Source of the DNA: G965230065 sp965230065
Lineage (GTDB): Bacteria > Bacteroidota > Bacteroidia > Cytophagales > Cyclobacteriaceae
NCBI GenBank assembly: GCA_965230065.1
Contig: OZ245942.1
Location: forward strand, 5,580,001 to 5,644,000
DNA length: 64,000 bases
Reading direction: 5' to 3'
The notes under the pieces were generated by a model. That model was not told the DNA's origin and made no database searches. It saw only the letters and a program-made list of their open reading frames with translations. This document shows, piece after piece, positions 45,191-53,351 of the stretch. The translations under genes and the position numbers were made by a program. Every line of letters starts with the position of its first letter. Within the stretch, counting starts at the first letter, position 1.

Positions 45191-45964
45191 ATGAGAGCAA
45201 GTAAAATATTAAAAAAACTAAGAGAAGGACAAACTGTCAGTTGCTTCAAAGTAAACCTGGGCAACGGACAGGTTGCCGAGCTCGCTGCCATGGCTGGCTT
45301 TGATTGCATCTGGTTAGACAGAGAGCATATTGCACAGGACTGGTCAGTATTGGAAGCACAGATATGGGCTGCCAAAGCACATGATACGGATGTGATGGTA
45401 AGGGTGCCCCGTGGGAGTTACAGCGATTATGTAAAGCCCCTGGAACTGGACGCTTCAGGAATCATTGTACCTCATATCATGAGTGTGGAAGATGCAAAAA
45501 ACGTAATAAAGATGACTCGTTTTCACCCAATTGGCAAGCGTGCCATTGATGGTGGAAATGCTGATGGCAACTATAGCAGCCTTGATTTTAATCAATACTT
45601 GCAACAATCGAATCAGCACAAATGCATCATGCTACAAATTGAAGACCCTGAGCCCCTGGAAGATTTGGAAGCTATTGCTGCCCTTGAAGGTTTCGATGTT
45701 TTGTTTTTTGGCCCGGGCGATTTCAGTCAGGCCATTGGCGCACCCGGAGATTGGAATAATCCTCAAATTATCGAGGCCAGAAAACGAGTGGCCGAAGTAG
45801 CCAACAAATACGGGAAATTCGCTGCTACCACCGGTACTATTGACAGGCTCGAAGAGTTCAAAGACCTGGGATACCATTTTGTCAGCGTGGGAGCTGATGT
45901 GGTGGGGTTGAGCAACTATTGCAAAGATCTGGTCAGCAAATTCCATGAATCAAAAAAAGGTTAG
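45191..45964 (+). CDS. HpcH/HpaI-family aldolase, 2-keto-3-deoxy-acid type
   Basis: 257 residues. His46 (LDREH), Arg71 (VRVPRG), Glu151 (QIEDPE) and Asp177 (GPGDFS) are the expected active-site and metal residues of class-II pyruvate aldolases such as 2-keto-3-deoxy-rhamnonate aldolase. It would split a 2-keto-3-deoxy acid into pyruvate and an aldehyde. It follows a 62-base gap and is 2 bases from the aldo-keto reductase gene, which could reduce the aldehyde. Together with the dehydratase at 15964 it makes a sensible route for a sugar acid. Confidence 0.9.
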   Translation: MRASKILKKLREGQTVSCFKVNLGNGQVAELAAMAGFDCIWLDREHIAQDWSVLEAQIWAAKAHDTDVMVRVPRGSYSDYVKPLELDASGIIVPHIMSVEDAKNVIKMTRFHPIGKRAIDGGNADGNYSSLDFNQYLQQSNQHKCIMLQIEDPEPLEDLEAIAALEGFDVLFFGPGDFSQAIGAPGDWNNPQIIEARKRVAEVANKYGKFAATTGTIDRLEEFKDLGYHFVSVGADVVGLSNYCKDLVSKFHESKKG

Positions 45965-45966
45965 AC

Positions 45967-46923
45967 ATGCGCAAAAGAGCTTTAGGAAAAACAGGAATGG
46001 AAGTTTCTGAAATAGCTTTTGGTGGGGTTGAAATAGGCATGCCTTATGGCATTGGTGTAGAAAACACATCGGATATGCTTACGGAAACAGAAGCTGTACA
46101 TTTGCTGCATACAGCCCTTGGTGAAGGTGTTAACTTTTTTGATACCGCCCGCATGTATGGCAACAGCGAATCCATCATGGGTAAAGCCTTCCATGACCGG
46201 CGCGAACAGGTTATCATCGCCAGCAAATGCGTACATTTCAAAGATGAAAATGGTAAAATCCCAGCGTATACCCGCCTGAAGAAAATTATAGAAACTTCCC
46301 TGCAGGAAAGCCTGGCTGCCCTTCAGACAGATTATATTGACGTTTTTATGCTACACCAGGCAGATGAAGGCTTATTAGTGAATGAAGATGTTTGTCGCAT
46401 CTATACTGACCTGAAACATGCCGGAGTGATACGGGCGACAGGAGCATCTACTTATTCGGTAACACAAACCGAAAAGGCCATTGAGGTGGGGGCCTGGGAT
46501 ATGATTCAACTCCCATTTAATCTGATGGATCAACGGCAAGCCGCTACTTTTGCTTTGGCCAACCAGAAAGGTATTGGCATTGTGGTTCGCTCAGTATTGT
46601 TTAAAGGCATACTGAGCCAAAGAAGCAGAAACCTCCATCCTGCCTTGCAGGATGTGGCTGCGCATATCAAAAACTATGATGCACTTTTGAATGACTCCAT
46701 TAAAGATTTACCTGCCCTGGCCACAAAATTTGCACTATCCTATGAAGAAGTTTCTTCCATACTGGTAGGTATTGACCGTATGGCGTATCTGTATGCTTCA
46801 CTGGATGCAGCCGATGGTAAGCATTTGGATAAGAATGCTTTATCAAAGGCCAAAGCACTGTACTATCCAGACCCTGCTTTTTTAGATTTACACAAATGGG
46901 ATAAAATGGGATGGTTGAAATAG
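45967..46923 (+). CDS. Aldo-keto reductase
   Basis: 318 residues. The catalytic tetrad is visible: Asp59 (FFDTARMYG), Tyr64, Lys87 (ASKCVH) and His130 (VFMLHQ). These are NAD(P)H-dependent reductases of aldehydes and sugars, in the cytoplasm. The gene starts 2 bases after the aldolase gene and is probably translationally coupled to it. Its likely role is reduction of the aldehyde released by the aldolase, or oxidation of a sugar to a lactone as some family members do. Nothing is unusual in the sequence. Confidence 0.9.
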   Translation: MRKRALGKTGMEVSEIAFGGVEIGMPYGIGVENTSDMLTETEAVHLLHTALGEGVNFFDTARMYGNSESIMGKAFHDRREQVIIASKCVHFKDENGKIPAYTRLKKIIETSLQESLAALQTDYIDVFMLHQADEGLLVNEDVCRIYTDLKHAGVIRATGASTYSVTQTEKAIEVGAWDMIQLPFNLMDQRQAATFALANQKGIGIVVRSVLFKGILSQRSRNLHPALQDVAAHIKNYDALLNDSIKDLPALATKFALSYEEVSSILVGIDRMAYLYASLDAADGKHLDKNALSKAKALYYPDPAFLDLHKWDKMGWLK

Positions 46924-46948
46924 GCAATTTGTAATTTAAACCGAAAGC

Positions 46949-47875
46949 ATGAACAATATGATTAAATTAGGCATCATTGGTATGAGTCCGGGCAATGCTC
47001 ACCCCTATTCCTGGTCGGCCATTGTCAATGGTTTTTTTGATGGAAAAGAAATCACCAAAACCGGTTATCCGGGCATCACCCATTATCTGGAAGCCAACAA
47101 AGATACAATAGGCATTGCCGGGGCCAGGGTTACCCATGTTTGGACACAAGACCGCAGCATTTCCGAAAGTATTGCAAAAGCTGCCCATGTTGATCACATT
47201 GTGGATAATTTTGCAGATATGATCGGGCAAGTGGATGCTGTAATTCTGGCCAGAGACGACCCGGAAAATCATGTTCAGATGGCAAAGCCGTTCATTGAGG
47301 CTGAAATTCCTGTTTTTATTGACAAACCGTTGGCTGCTTCCTATGAAGATCTGGCCTATTTTTCCGAACAATCTGCCAAAGGCAAATTCATCATGTCTTG
47401 TTCTTCCATGCGGTATGCCAGTGAGTGTCGCGCTCTTAAAACGAATATTGATGCTTTGGGTAAAATTGAGTTGGTAACCGCCGTTGGAAAAAAAGACTGG
47501 TTAAAATATGGTATACATATGCTGGAAGCTTTGTTTGCGCTGCTGGATGACCCAAGACCTGTTTCGGTACAGCATGTAGGTGAAGACAAAAAAGATGTGG
47601 TATACCTTGAATTTGACAGTGGCGTAAAAGCAACGGTGCACTTGTTTATGGACATTGCCCTGACTTTTCAAATCTCTGTATTTGGCCAAAAAAACTGGGA
47701 GCTGATCGAGATGAAAAATTATTATGGCATGTTCAGGGATAATTTAATTGAATTTATCCGGTCTGCGCAAGAAGGGCAGCCCCGGCTTTCTTTTGACAAA
47801 ACCGAACGGCTGATAAACACGCTGATAGGCGCGCAAGAAAGCTTAAACAACAATGGTAAGGTGATTTATCTATAA
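46949..47875 (+). CDS. Gfo/Idh/MocA-family oxidoreductase
   Basis: 308 residues; a later ATG at 46958 would also serve. The N-terminal Rossmann region starts LGIIGMSPGNAHPYSWSAIVNG and contains the NAD-binding EKP-like motif as FIDKPLAASYEDL; the glycine-rich turn is GMSPGN rather than the common GxGxxG. The C-terminal sheet domain is shorter than average. It probably oxidises or epimerises a sugar or inositol-type substrate. It is in the plus operon between the aldo-keto reductase and the SDR, 73 bases before the latter. Confidence 0.82.
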   Translation: MNNMIKLGIIGMSPGNAHPYSWSAIVNGFFDGKEITKTGYPGITHYLEANKDTIGIAGARVTHVWTQDRSISESIAKAAHVDHIVDNFADMIGQVDAVILARDDPENHVQMAKPFIEAEIPVFIDKPLAASYEDLAYFSEQSAKGKFIMSCSSMRYASECRALKTNIDALGKIELVTAVGKKDWLKYGIHMLEALFALLDDPRPVSVQHVGEDKKDVVYLEFDSGVKATVHLFMDIALTFQISVFGQKNWELIEMKNYYGMFRDNLIEFIRSAQEGQPRLSFDKTERLINTLIGAQESLNNNGKVIYL

Positions 47876-47948
47876 AAGCCGTAACAATGAAATATGGCAT
47901 GATGTCTTCACTAAATTTATTGACAAGAATTTAATTGAACAACAAGAT

Positions 47949-48725
47949 ATGCATGTAAAAGAATTATTCAGTTTAAAAGGCAAAGTTATTCTGGTCACAG
48001 GTGGTACCGGTCAATATGGGAAGTGCATTGTGGAAGGGCTGGCCGAAGCAGATGGTACAGTTATTATTGGTTCTCGAAAGCTGGAAAATGCCCAAACTGT
48101 TGCTAATCAATTTGTTGGGCAAGGGCTGGATGTACATGCCATGCAAATAAACCAGGCCGATCATGATTCTATCTTAGCTGCAAAGAAGACCCTACTGGAT
48201 CAATATGGTAAGCTGGATGTTTTTGTGAACAATGCCGTAGCCCGCCCCATGAAGGGCTACGATGCCCCCATAGAGCGATTTGAAGAGTCTATGGATGTAA
48301 ATGCTACCGGCATAATGGACATCCTGCGTGAGTTATCAGAATTAATGGCACAAAACGGTGGGGGAAGCATTATCAATGTCAGCTCTTTCATGGGTATGTA
48401 TGGCCCCGACTTATCCAATTATGAGGGAACAGATATGGGGATTCCACCACCTGATTATTTTTTCCATAAGGCAGGCATGATCAACATCACCCGTTACCTG
48501 TCCAAGGTGTATGCCAATAAAAATATACGTATCAACTGCGTGAGTCCGGGCGGATTGTTCAATCACCAGCCCGAGCAGTTTTTAGAAAATTACTGCAAAA
48601 AAGTGCCTTTAGGCAGGATGGCGAACAAAGACGATATTAAAGGAATAATGGTGCTTTTATCTTCAGAGGCTGGGGCCTACATTAATGGGGAAAATATTTT
48701 GATGGATGGGGGATATCATGCTTAA
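47949..48725 (+). CDS. Short-chain dehydrogenase/reductase (SDR)
   Basis: 258 residues. TGGTGQYG (17-24), Ser146 (NVSSF), Tyr170 and Lys174 (DYFFHKAG) and the closing region YINGENILMDGG mark a classical SDR. It is the last gene of the plus operon, with a 43-base gap to the convergent FG-GAP gene. It is related to the SDR at 7190, having the same kind of insert before the active Tyr (residues 150-170). Possible roles are oxidation of a sugar or 3-hydroxy acid; the substrate is unknown. Confidence 0.9.
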   Translation: MHVKELFSLKGKVILVTGGTGQYGKCIVEGLAEADGTVIIGSRKLENAQTVANQFVGQGLDVHAMQINQADHDSILAAKKTLLDQYGKLDVFVNNAVARPMKGYDAPIERFEESMDVNATGIMDILRELSELMAQNGGGSIINVSSFMGMYGPDLSNYEGTDMGIPPPDYFFHKAGMINITRYLSKVYANKNIRINCVSPGGLFNHQPEQFLENYCKKVPLGRMANKDDIKGIMVLLSSEAGAYINGENILMDGGYHA

Positions 48726-48768
48726 CATGGCATTATAAAATTTTGTCTGACACGCGATGACTACGATA

Positions 48769-49998
48769 TCACTCATCGGAAAGCAGCAGGTTTTCATACC
48801 AATACAAACCACTTCTTCCGGGTAACACAAGGTCAAGGTCGCCGTCTCCATCGAGGTCGGCTGCTTTGGGGTCCAACCCAACCCCTGCCGGGCCATCAGA
48901 CTGTATAGTAAACCGTTGAAATTTACCGGATGTTTTGTCAAACTCATACCGGTATATGACCAGGGGATCACGGGCACCCGGGTCTTTGCCCTCGTGCGAC
49001 CAGTACCGCTTTCCATTCACAAATTCTTTTTGCCCATCATTATCCAGGTCAACCCAAAGCGGACTGTGGCCCTGCGACCAGGAGTCGTCCACCAAATGCT
49101 TTTTCCAGGTTCGTTTATCATTTTCCAGCAATTGTTCCATCCAGTAAAACCCGTAATCATGCCCGAGCGAATACATCAAATCGTTATCCCCATCTTCGTC
49201 TACATCAGCCACAACAATCGGCATTGAAGTACGGCCAAGATCAAACTCAGCATGCCATATCCATGTGCCGTTTCTTCTATCTTCCGGAGCCTCTGCCCAT
49301 CCTCCCGTTCCTATAAAGTCTCCTCTCCCATCACCATTCACATCACCAAATCCACTGCCATGCCCACCACCTTCAGTTACAATTTCGTGCCGTGCCCATT
49401 CAGGCACTTCACCAACCGCAGCCGGTTTTATTTCATACCATGCAGCAAACTCCCATCCATTGGGCAACACATCCATTTGTCCATCTCCGTCAACATCATA
49501 GAGCCGACCGGTTTCCATTGCTCCCGGTTCTGCTACCAGGTGTTTCTGCCACTCGCCTAACGAGTCACCGGGATGCTCCACACCGGGATGCTCCACACCG
49601 GGATGCTCCACACCGGGATGCTCCACACCGGGATGCTCCAGCCAGTAGATAGATTTACTCCGGAAATTAACATGTACAAGGTCCGTCCATCCGTCACGGT
49701 TCACGTCCAGTTCAAGATGCGAATAACCGTCAGGCCGTCCATTGATGACTTCTACCTCCCGTACAAAATGCTGTTTCCAGTTGGGAGCCTCATACCAAAA
49801 GCCTCCACTCACTACATCCAGCTTGCCATCTTTATTCACATCCATTACGGCACATGCACTGAAAAATGAATTTTTATTGATTTCATGCAACCGGAATTGC
49901 AAGCCATCATCCCCTGCCATGAATTCAGATTGTGCAATCGTTGCCTGTGCAGCGACAAACACCAAAACAATCCATAGACTATGTGTTTTACTTAGCAT
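48769..49998 (-). CDS. FG-GAP/VCBS-repeat secreted protein with an internal tandem repeat
   Basis: 409 residues with a signal peptide (SLWIVLVFVAAQATIAQS). Calcium-type repeats typical of FG-GAP/VCBS propellers are seen: DVNKDGKLDVVSGG, DVNRDGWTDLVH, DVDGDGQMDVLPNG, DVNGDGRGDFIGTG, DVDEDGDNDLMY, DLDNDGQKEFVNG, DLDGDGDLDLVLPG. Such proteins bind ligands or surfaces outside the cell. Between the second and third repeats there are five units of EHPGV coded by identical 15-base repeats (49566-49640). It lies convergent to the long plus operon and is outside the inferred regulon. Confidence 0.85.
   Translation of the reverse strand: MLSKTHSLWIVLVFVAAQATIAQSEFMAGDDGLQFRLHEINKNSFFSACAVMDVNKDGKLDVVSGGFWYEAPNWKQHFVREVEVINGRPDGYSHLELDVNRDGWTDLVHVNFRSKSIYWLEHPGVEHPGVEHPGVEHPGVEHPGDSLGEWQKHLVAEPGAMETGRLYDVDGDGQMDVLPNGWEFAAWYEIKPAAVGEVPEWARHEIVTEGGGHGSGFGDVNGDGRGDFIGTGGWAEAPEDRRNGTWIWHAEFDLGRTSMPIVVADVDEDGDNDLMYSLGHDYGFYWMEQLLENDKRTWKKHLVDDSWSQGHSPLWVDLDNDGQKEFVNGKRYWSHEGKDPGARDPLVIYRYEFDKTSGKFQRFTIQSDGPAGVGLDPKAADLDGDGDLDLVLPGRSGLYWYENLLLSDE
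49566..49640. repeat. Five exact 15-bp tandem repeats inside the FG-GAP gene
   Basis: CACCGGGATGCTCCA is repeated five times without a single mismatch. On the coding (minus) strand each unit adds five residues, EHPGV, so copy-number change stays in frame and would lengthen or shorten a loop between propeller blades. Absence of any mismatch shows recent expansion or constant turnover. Confidence 0.95.
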
Positions 49999-50084
49999 TT
50001 ACTCTTTCAATTTTATATGAACAGATCATTTAAAGTGTTAATGAAAATAAATTAATTTAACTAATTGATTTTTAGACAATTACA

Positions 50085-50252
50085 CTACTTTACTTTATCT
50101 TCTAATGCTTGTAATCGTTTCTCTATTTCCATCAGCTTATGGATGATAATAATGTGGGTTTCTTTGGCATCAATGCCTACTACGCTTGCCGTACTGGCTA
50201 TCATTTTCTCAATAGCATCGTAGCTTTCTTTGGGTACTATTTTGTTTTTCAT
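50085..50252 (-). CDS. Small hypothetical protein, 55 residues
   Basis: ATG at 50252, stop at 50085. The protein begins MKNKIVPKESYDAIEKMIAS, contains VVGIDAKETHIIIIHKL and ends in a short coiled-coil-like helix (MEIEKRLQALEDKVK). It looks like a folded helical peptide rather than random sequence: codon use is like its neighbours, and the helix is amphipathic. No family is recognised. It lies between the FG-GAP and membrane-protein genes, 36 bases downstream of the latter. Confidence 0.55.
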   Translation of the reverse strand: MKNKIVPKESYDAIEKMIASTASVVGIDAKETHIIIIHKLMEIEKRLQALEDKVK

Positions 50253-50288
50253 AAATCATGGGTTTGCTGTAAATATAAGCATAGATTA

Positions 50289-50753
50289 TTAAAACCCTCT
50301 GAAATAAGGACGGCTGACGAGCGGTGAAAAAGTCCAGGGGATGGAAGAAAGAATTATCAGCAGTGCAATTGTAAACCAGATCGCGATTGTTTTGAATTTT
50401 TGTTTATCGGCTGGCTGGCGTTTAGCCTTCATGGAGCCGATGGTAATCACGACAATGCCTATAAACATCATCAGGCTGTGTTCCATACCAAAAAACCTGT
50501 GCTCACGCTGATGAATGGCGGCTTTGAAGTGATGAAGAAAATAATCAACGATTGGGCTGATAAAATACAGCCAAAGCCCCAGTATCAATTGTATATGGGC
50601 AATAGTTGCAGTAGTATGGCGAACTGTGTTATCAAATTTTGAAAATGATTGATTGGTAAGCCACCCCCAATAAGCTCTATAGAGAGCAAATAACAAACTT
50701 GCTAATACGAACCAGCGGAACAGGGAATGAGTGGCTAGAAGTGCGGGGTACAT
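50289..50753 (-). CDS. Hypothetical four-helix membrane protein
   Basis: 154 residues with about four membrane helices (WFVLASLLFALYRAYWGWL, IAHIQLILGLWLYF, MMFIGIVVITIGSM, IAIWFTIALLIILSSI). Conserved-looking His residues (ATHSLFRW, HTTATIAHIQ, FGMEHS) could bind haem or metal, as in small Bacteroidota cytochrome-b-like proteins, but that is a guess. It lies 11 bases upstream of no recognised partner: the next gene on its 5' side (50765) is also a membrane protein on the same strand, so they may be co-transcribed. Confidence 0.75.
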   Translation of the reverse strand: MYPALLATHSLFRWFVLASLLFALYRAYWGWLTNQSFSKFDNTVRHTTATIAHIQLILGLWLYFISPIVDYFLHHFKAAIHQREHRFFGMEHSLMMFIGIVVITIGSMKAKRQPADKQKFKTIAIWFTIALLIILSSIPWTFSPLVSRPYFRGF

Positions 50754-50764
50754 TTATAATTGAA

Positions 50765-51208
50765 TTATAAAATTTCTTTTTCAAAAACATCTTTGACCCA
50801 CCAAACTCCAAAAGTAAAGGCAAGTAAATTGACTAAATAAAAGATACCAACAACAATTATTTTATAAATCAGAGGGATAGGAAATACCACAATAAATCCT
50901 ATAAAAAATATGGTAAAGATTAGACTCAAATAACTAGGCCTAATTGTTACCGTTATTTTAGGATTATTATTATCTTGTTCAAACCTGCACACACACCTAG
51001 TAGGCCATAACCTTCTACCTTCAAGTTTAGGTCTAAATTTTATTTCTCTGCCGGTTACCTTTAATTTAGAGATTAATATCTCATTTGTTGTAGCAAGAAA
51101 ATAATTTACGTCCTTTGATTTGATAAATAAATTTTCAAATCGGGCAATTATTTCTTCTTTAGAAAAACTGTTTTCAAACACTAATACTTTATATGGAATT
51201 AGTACCAT
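50765..51208 (-). CDS. Hypothetical membrane protein, 147 residues
   Basis: The N-terminal ~90 residues are soluble (FSKEEIIARFENLFIKSKDVNYF, VTGREIKFRPKLEGRRLWPTRCV), followed by two membrane helices (SLIFTIFFIGFIVVFPIPL, IIVVGIFYLVNLLAFTFGVWWV). The base composition is more AT-rich than that of the neighbours. No family is recognised. It ends 11 bases before the next membrane protein on the minus strand. Confidence 0.7.
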   Translation of the reverse strand: MVLIPYKVLVFENSFSKEEIIARFENLFIKSKDVNYFLATTNEILISKLKVTGREIKFRPKLEGRRLWPTRCVCRFEQDNNNPKITVTIRPSYLSLIFTIFFIGFIVVFPIPLIYKIIVVGIFYLVNLLAFTFGVWWVKDVFEKEIL

Positions 51209-51297
51209 ACCGTAGGTCTATTCAATTCTCCAAAAACATATAATGAAATTCTGATTTTGGCGGCTTGGAAAAGCGCTCTACTATAAAAAATCAATCA

Positions 51298-51990
51298 TCA
51301 AAATTTCCTGATACGGATGTTCCGATACGCCACTTCATCTCCATGGTCTGTAAGCATGATGTAGCCTTCTTCAATCAGGCCAAAATCCTCTACCGCTTTG
51401 AATTTGCTTTTGGCACGTGCTTCCAGAAATGCTTCGCTGCCCCTTTCGTATTCTACAACTTTTTTGCCGTTTAGCCAGTGTTCAACATGCTTGCCTTTTA
51501 CCACAATTCTGCTTTTGTTCCAGGTGCCTGCGGGTTTTAGTTTTTTTCCTTTGGGTTCAAAGAGTTCATACAGGCTGGCCGTAAGGCGTTTGCCATCCGG
51601 GTCGTTGGCCACATCTTTATTGCCTTCATCGTCGATGAGCTGATATTCACACCCCAGCACGCGCCCGTCTTCGTATTTTTTCACAAAATATTTTACGCCA
51701 CTGTTGGCACCGGGTGTTAGTTTAAATTCAAAACGCAGGTCAAAATCCCCATACTTTTCACGGGTAATGATATCCCCTCCCCTGTTTTCAGCCTTTCCAC
51801 CTTTGTTTACCACCAGGGCATCACCTACAATTTCCCAACCCTGCTCGGGGAATTGACCAGTTTTCATGCTCACCCAATGTTCGGTATCGGTACCGTTAAA
51901 GAGCCAAATCCACTTTTCTTTTTTCAAAAAAAATGATGCTGATAATAAACTGATAATGGAGATAATTAGAAGTGTGGATAATCTATTCAT
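51298..51990 (-). CDS. DUF1080 (3-keto-disaccharide hydrolase-type) protein
   Basis: 230 residues with an N-terminal hydrophobic anchor or signal (TLLIISIISLLSASFF). The domain has the usual landmarks: WLFNGTDTEHW, GWEIVGDALVV, GDFDLRFEFKLTPGANSGVKYFV, GCEYQLIDDEG, AGTWNKSRIVVKGKHVEHWLNG and the ending RNIRIRKF. DUF1080 proteins in Bacteroidota are concanavalin-like sheets, some of which cleave 3-keto-glycosides. It is exported. It lies alone upstream of the regulator gene, 155 bases of low-complexity sequence apart. Confidence 0.88.
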   Translation of the reverse strand: MNRLSTLLIISIISLLSASFFLKKEKWIWLFNGTDTEHWVSMKTGQFPEQGWEIVGDALVVNKGGKAENRGGDIITREKYGDFDLRFEFKLTPGANSGVKYFVKKYEDGRVLGCEYQLIDDEGNKDVANDPDGKRLTASLYELFEPKGKKLKPAGTWNKSRIVVKGKHVEHWLNGKKVVEYERGSEAFLEARAKSKFKAVEDFGLIEEGYIMLTDHGDEVAYRNIRIRKF

Positions 51991-52145
51991 GGTAATAAAT
52001 TTCTAATACCTAATTTCTAAATCGCCCGGCGACCCAGCCTAAACAAATACAAATAACCAAATTACAAATCCAAAACGGTTTTAGTTTTTGAGATTTGAGA
52101 TTAGGGTTTATTTTGGGCTTAGGGTTTAGAGCTTAGAACTTTAAT

Positions 52146-53318
52146 TTAGTTGCTGATTAAATACTTTTTCCGGTACTCCATGGGTGTACACCCTTTGATT
52201 TGTTTGAACTGCCGGGCGATATTTTTACTATCATTCAGCCCCAAATCCAACGCGATTTCAAAGATGGTCATGTCCGTTTCCAACAATTTTTGGGTGAATT
52301 TCTCGATGCGTAAGTTGTAAATGTATTCATACACCGGATAGCCTGTAATCTTATGAAACCGCTTTTCCAGTGAGCGTCTCGACAGGGGCACCTGCTCCAA
52401 TACATGTTCTACATTCAAATTTTTATCTATGTTTTGATGGATATACTTCAGGGCAGTGGCAATGCATTTATCGTTGGTGGCATAAATATCGGTAGACTGC
52501 CGGGTGACAATCTGTGTGGGTTTTACAACTATATCGTAAGGCTCCTCTATTTCCTTTTTGATTAGTTTTTCCATCAACCTTGCCGTTTCATAGCCTCCTT
52601 TATCCGCATCAAGGCTTATGCTTGACAGAGGGGGGTCAGACAAATTGCACAACATTTCATCATTATCCACGCCCAAAACGGCTACCTCTTCCGGTATGCG
52701 TATGCCTGCCAGGCGGCATGCTTCAGTAATATGTTGCCCCTGGTTGTCATCGCAAGCCATCAGCGCAATGGGTTTGGGCAGTTGTTTCAGCCAATGGCTC
52801 AGTGAGGAAGGTTTGTAATACCAAATGTCCCTGGACCGGGCTTTTCTGTGTTCAAAATAATGCACCTCAAGTCCTGCTTCCCTGATGCACTCTTCAAATC
52901 CTTCGCCCCGCTCACGGGACCACACGATGTTTCTGAACCCGTAAAAAGCAAAGTGTTTGAAACCTTTTTTCAGAAAATATTGAGCGCCCATGCTGCCGGT
53001 TTCACGATAACTACCCGTAATATTCGGAATATCACGAAACCGTTCCTTAAAATCCTGACCGATAACCGGAATGCCCGCTTCTTTGAATTTTTTTATTTCA
53101 AATGTATTGTATAATTGTCCGATAATCCCGTGTGCCCCCCATTCCTTGGCCCATTTTAATATACCATCAGAACCAATGGTTTCCCGGTAAAACAGGGGCA
53201 TGCGGCAAAATGCCCAGGGGCCATGGTCGCTTGAGTATTGAGAAATACCACGCAGTAAACTCTTGCTATATTCTTCAGCAAAATCGATCAGTAAGATGAT
53301 TTTAATCATAGACTTCAT
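52146..53318 (-). CDS. XylR-like regulator: periplasmic-binding sensor plus AraC DNA-binding domain
   Basis: 390 residues. Residues ~5-275 resemble the LacI-type sugar sensor (ILLIDFAEEYSKSLLRGISQYS, AHGIIGQLYN, GVDNDEMLCNLSDPPLSSI, the D-x-D-like EEVAVLGVDN). Residues ~285-388 are an AraC-type double HTH (NVEHVLEQVPLSRRSLEKRFH, DMTIFEIALDLGLNDSKNIARQFKQIKGCTPMEYR). The plan equals the E. coli xylose regulator. It would sense a free sugar and control the adjacent MFS permease (33 bases away, same strand) and perhaps the ROK kinase and RraA. It is distinct from the AraC protein at 37897. Confidence 0.92.
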   Translation of the reverse strand: MKSMIKIILLIDFAEEYSKSLLRGISQYSSDHGPWAFCRMPLFYRETIGSDGILKWAKEWGAHGIIGQLYNTFEIKKFKEAGIPVIGQDFKERFRDIPNITGSYRETGSMGAQYFLKKGFKHFAFYGFRNIVWSRERGEGFEECIREAGLEVHYFEHRKARSRDIWYYKPSSLSHWLKQLPKPIALMACDDNQGQHITEACRLAGIRIPEEVAVLGVDNDEMLCNLSDPPLSSISLDADKGGYETARLMEKLIKKEIEEPYDIVVKPTQIVTRQSTDIYATNDKCIATALKYIHQNIDKNLNVEHVLEQVPLSRRSLEKRFHKITGYPVYEYIYNLRIEKFTQKLLETDMTIFEIALDLGLNDSKNIARQFKQIKGCTPMEYRKKYLISN

Positions 53319-53351
53319 ACTTCAACGATTTAAGTTATTCTTAAAACCGCA

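Noticed and set aside
49265..49652. Repeat array as a possible CRISPR or minisatellite gene on the plus strand
   Set aside because: Units are only 15 bases, without spacers, and lie in frame in the FG-GAP gene.
52001..52145. Repeat or RNA gene in the low-complexity stretch before the XylR-like gene
   Set aside because: The GGGTTTAGAGCTTAG-type sequence has no stable pairing or clear unit and looks like simple intergenic sequence.
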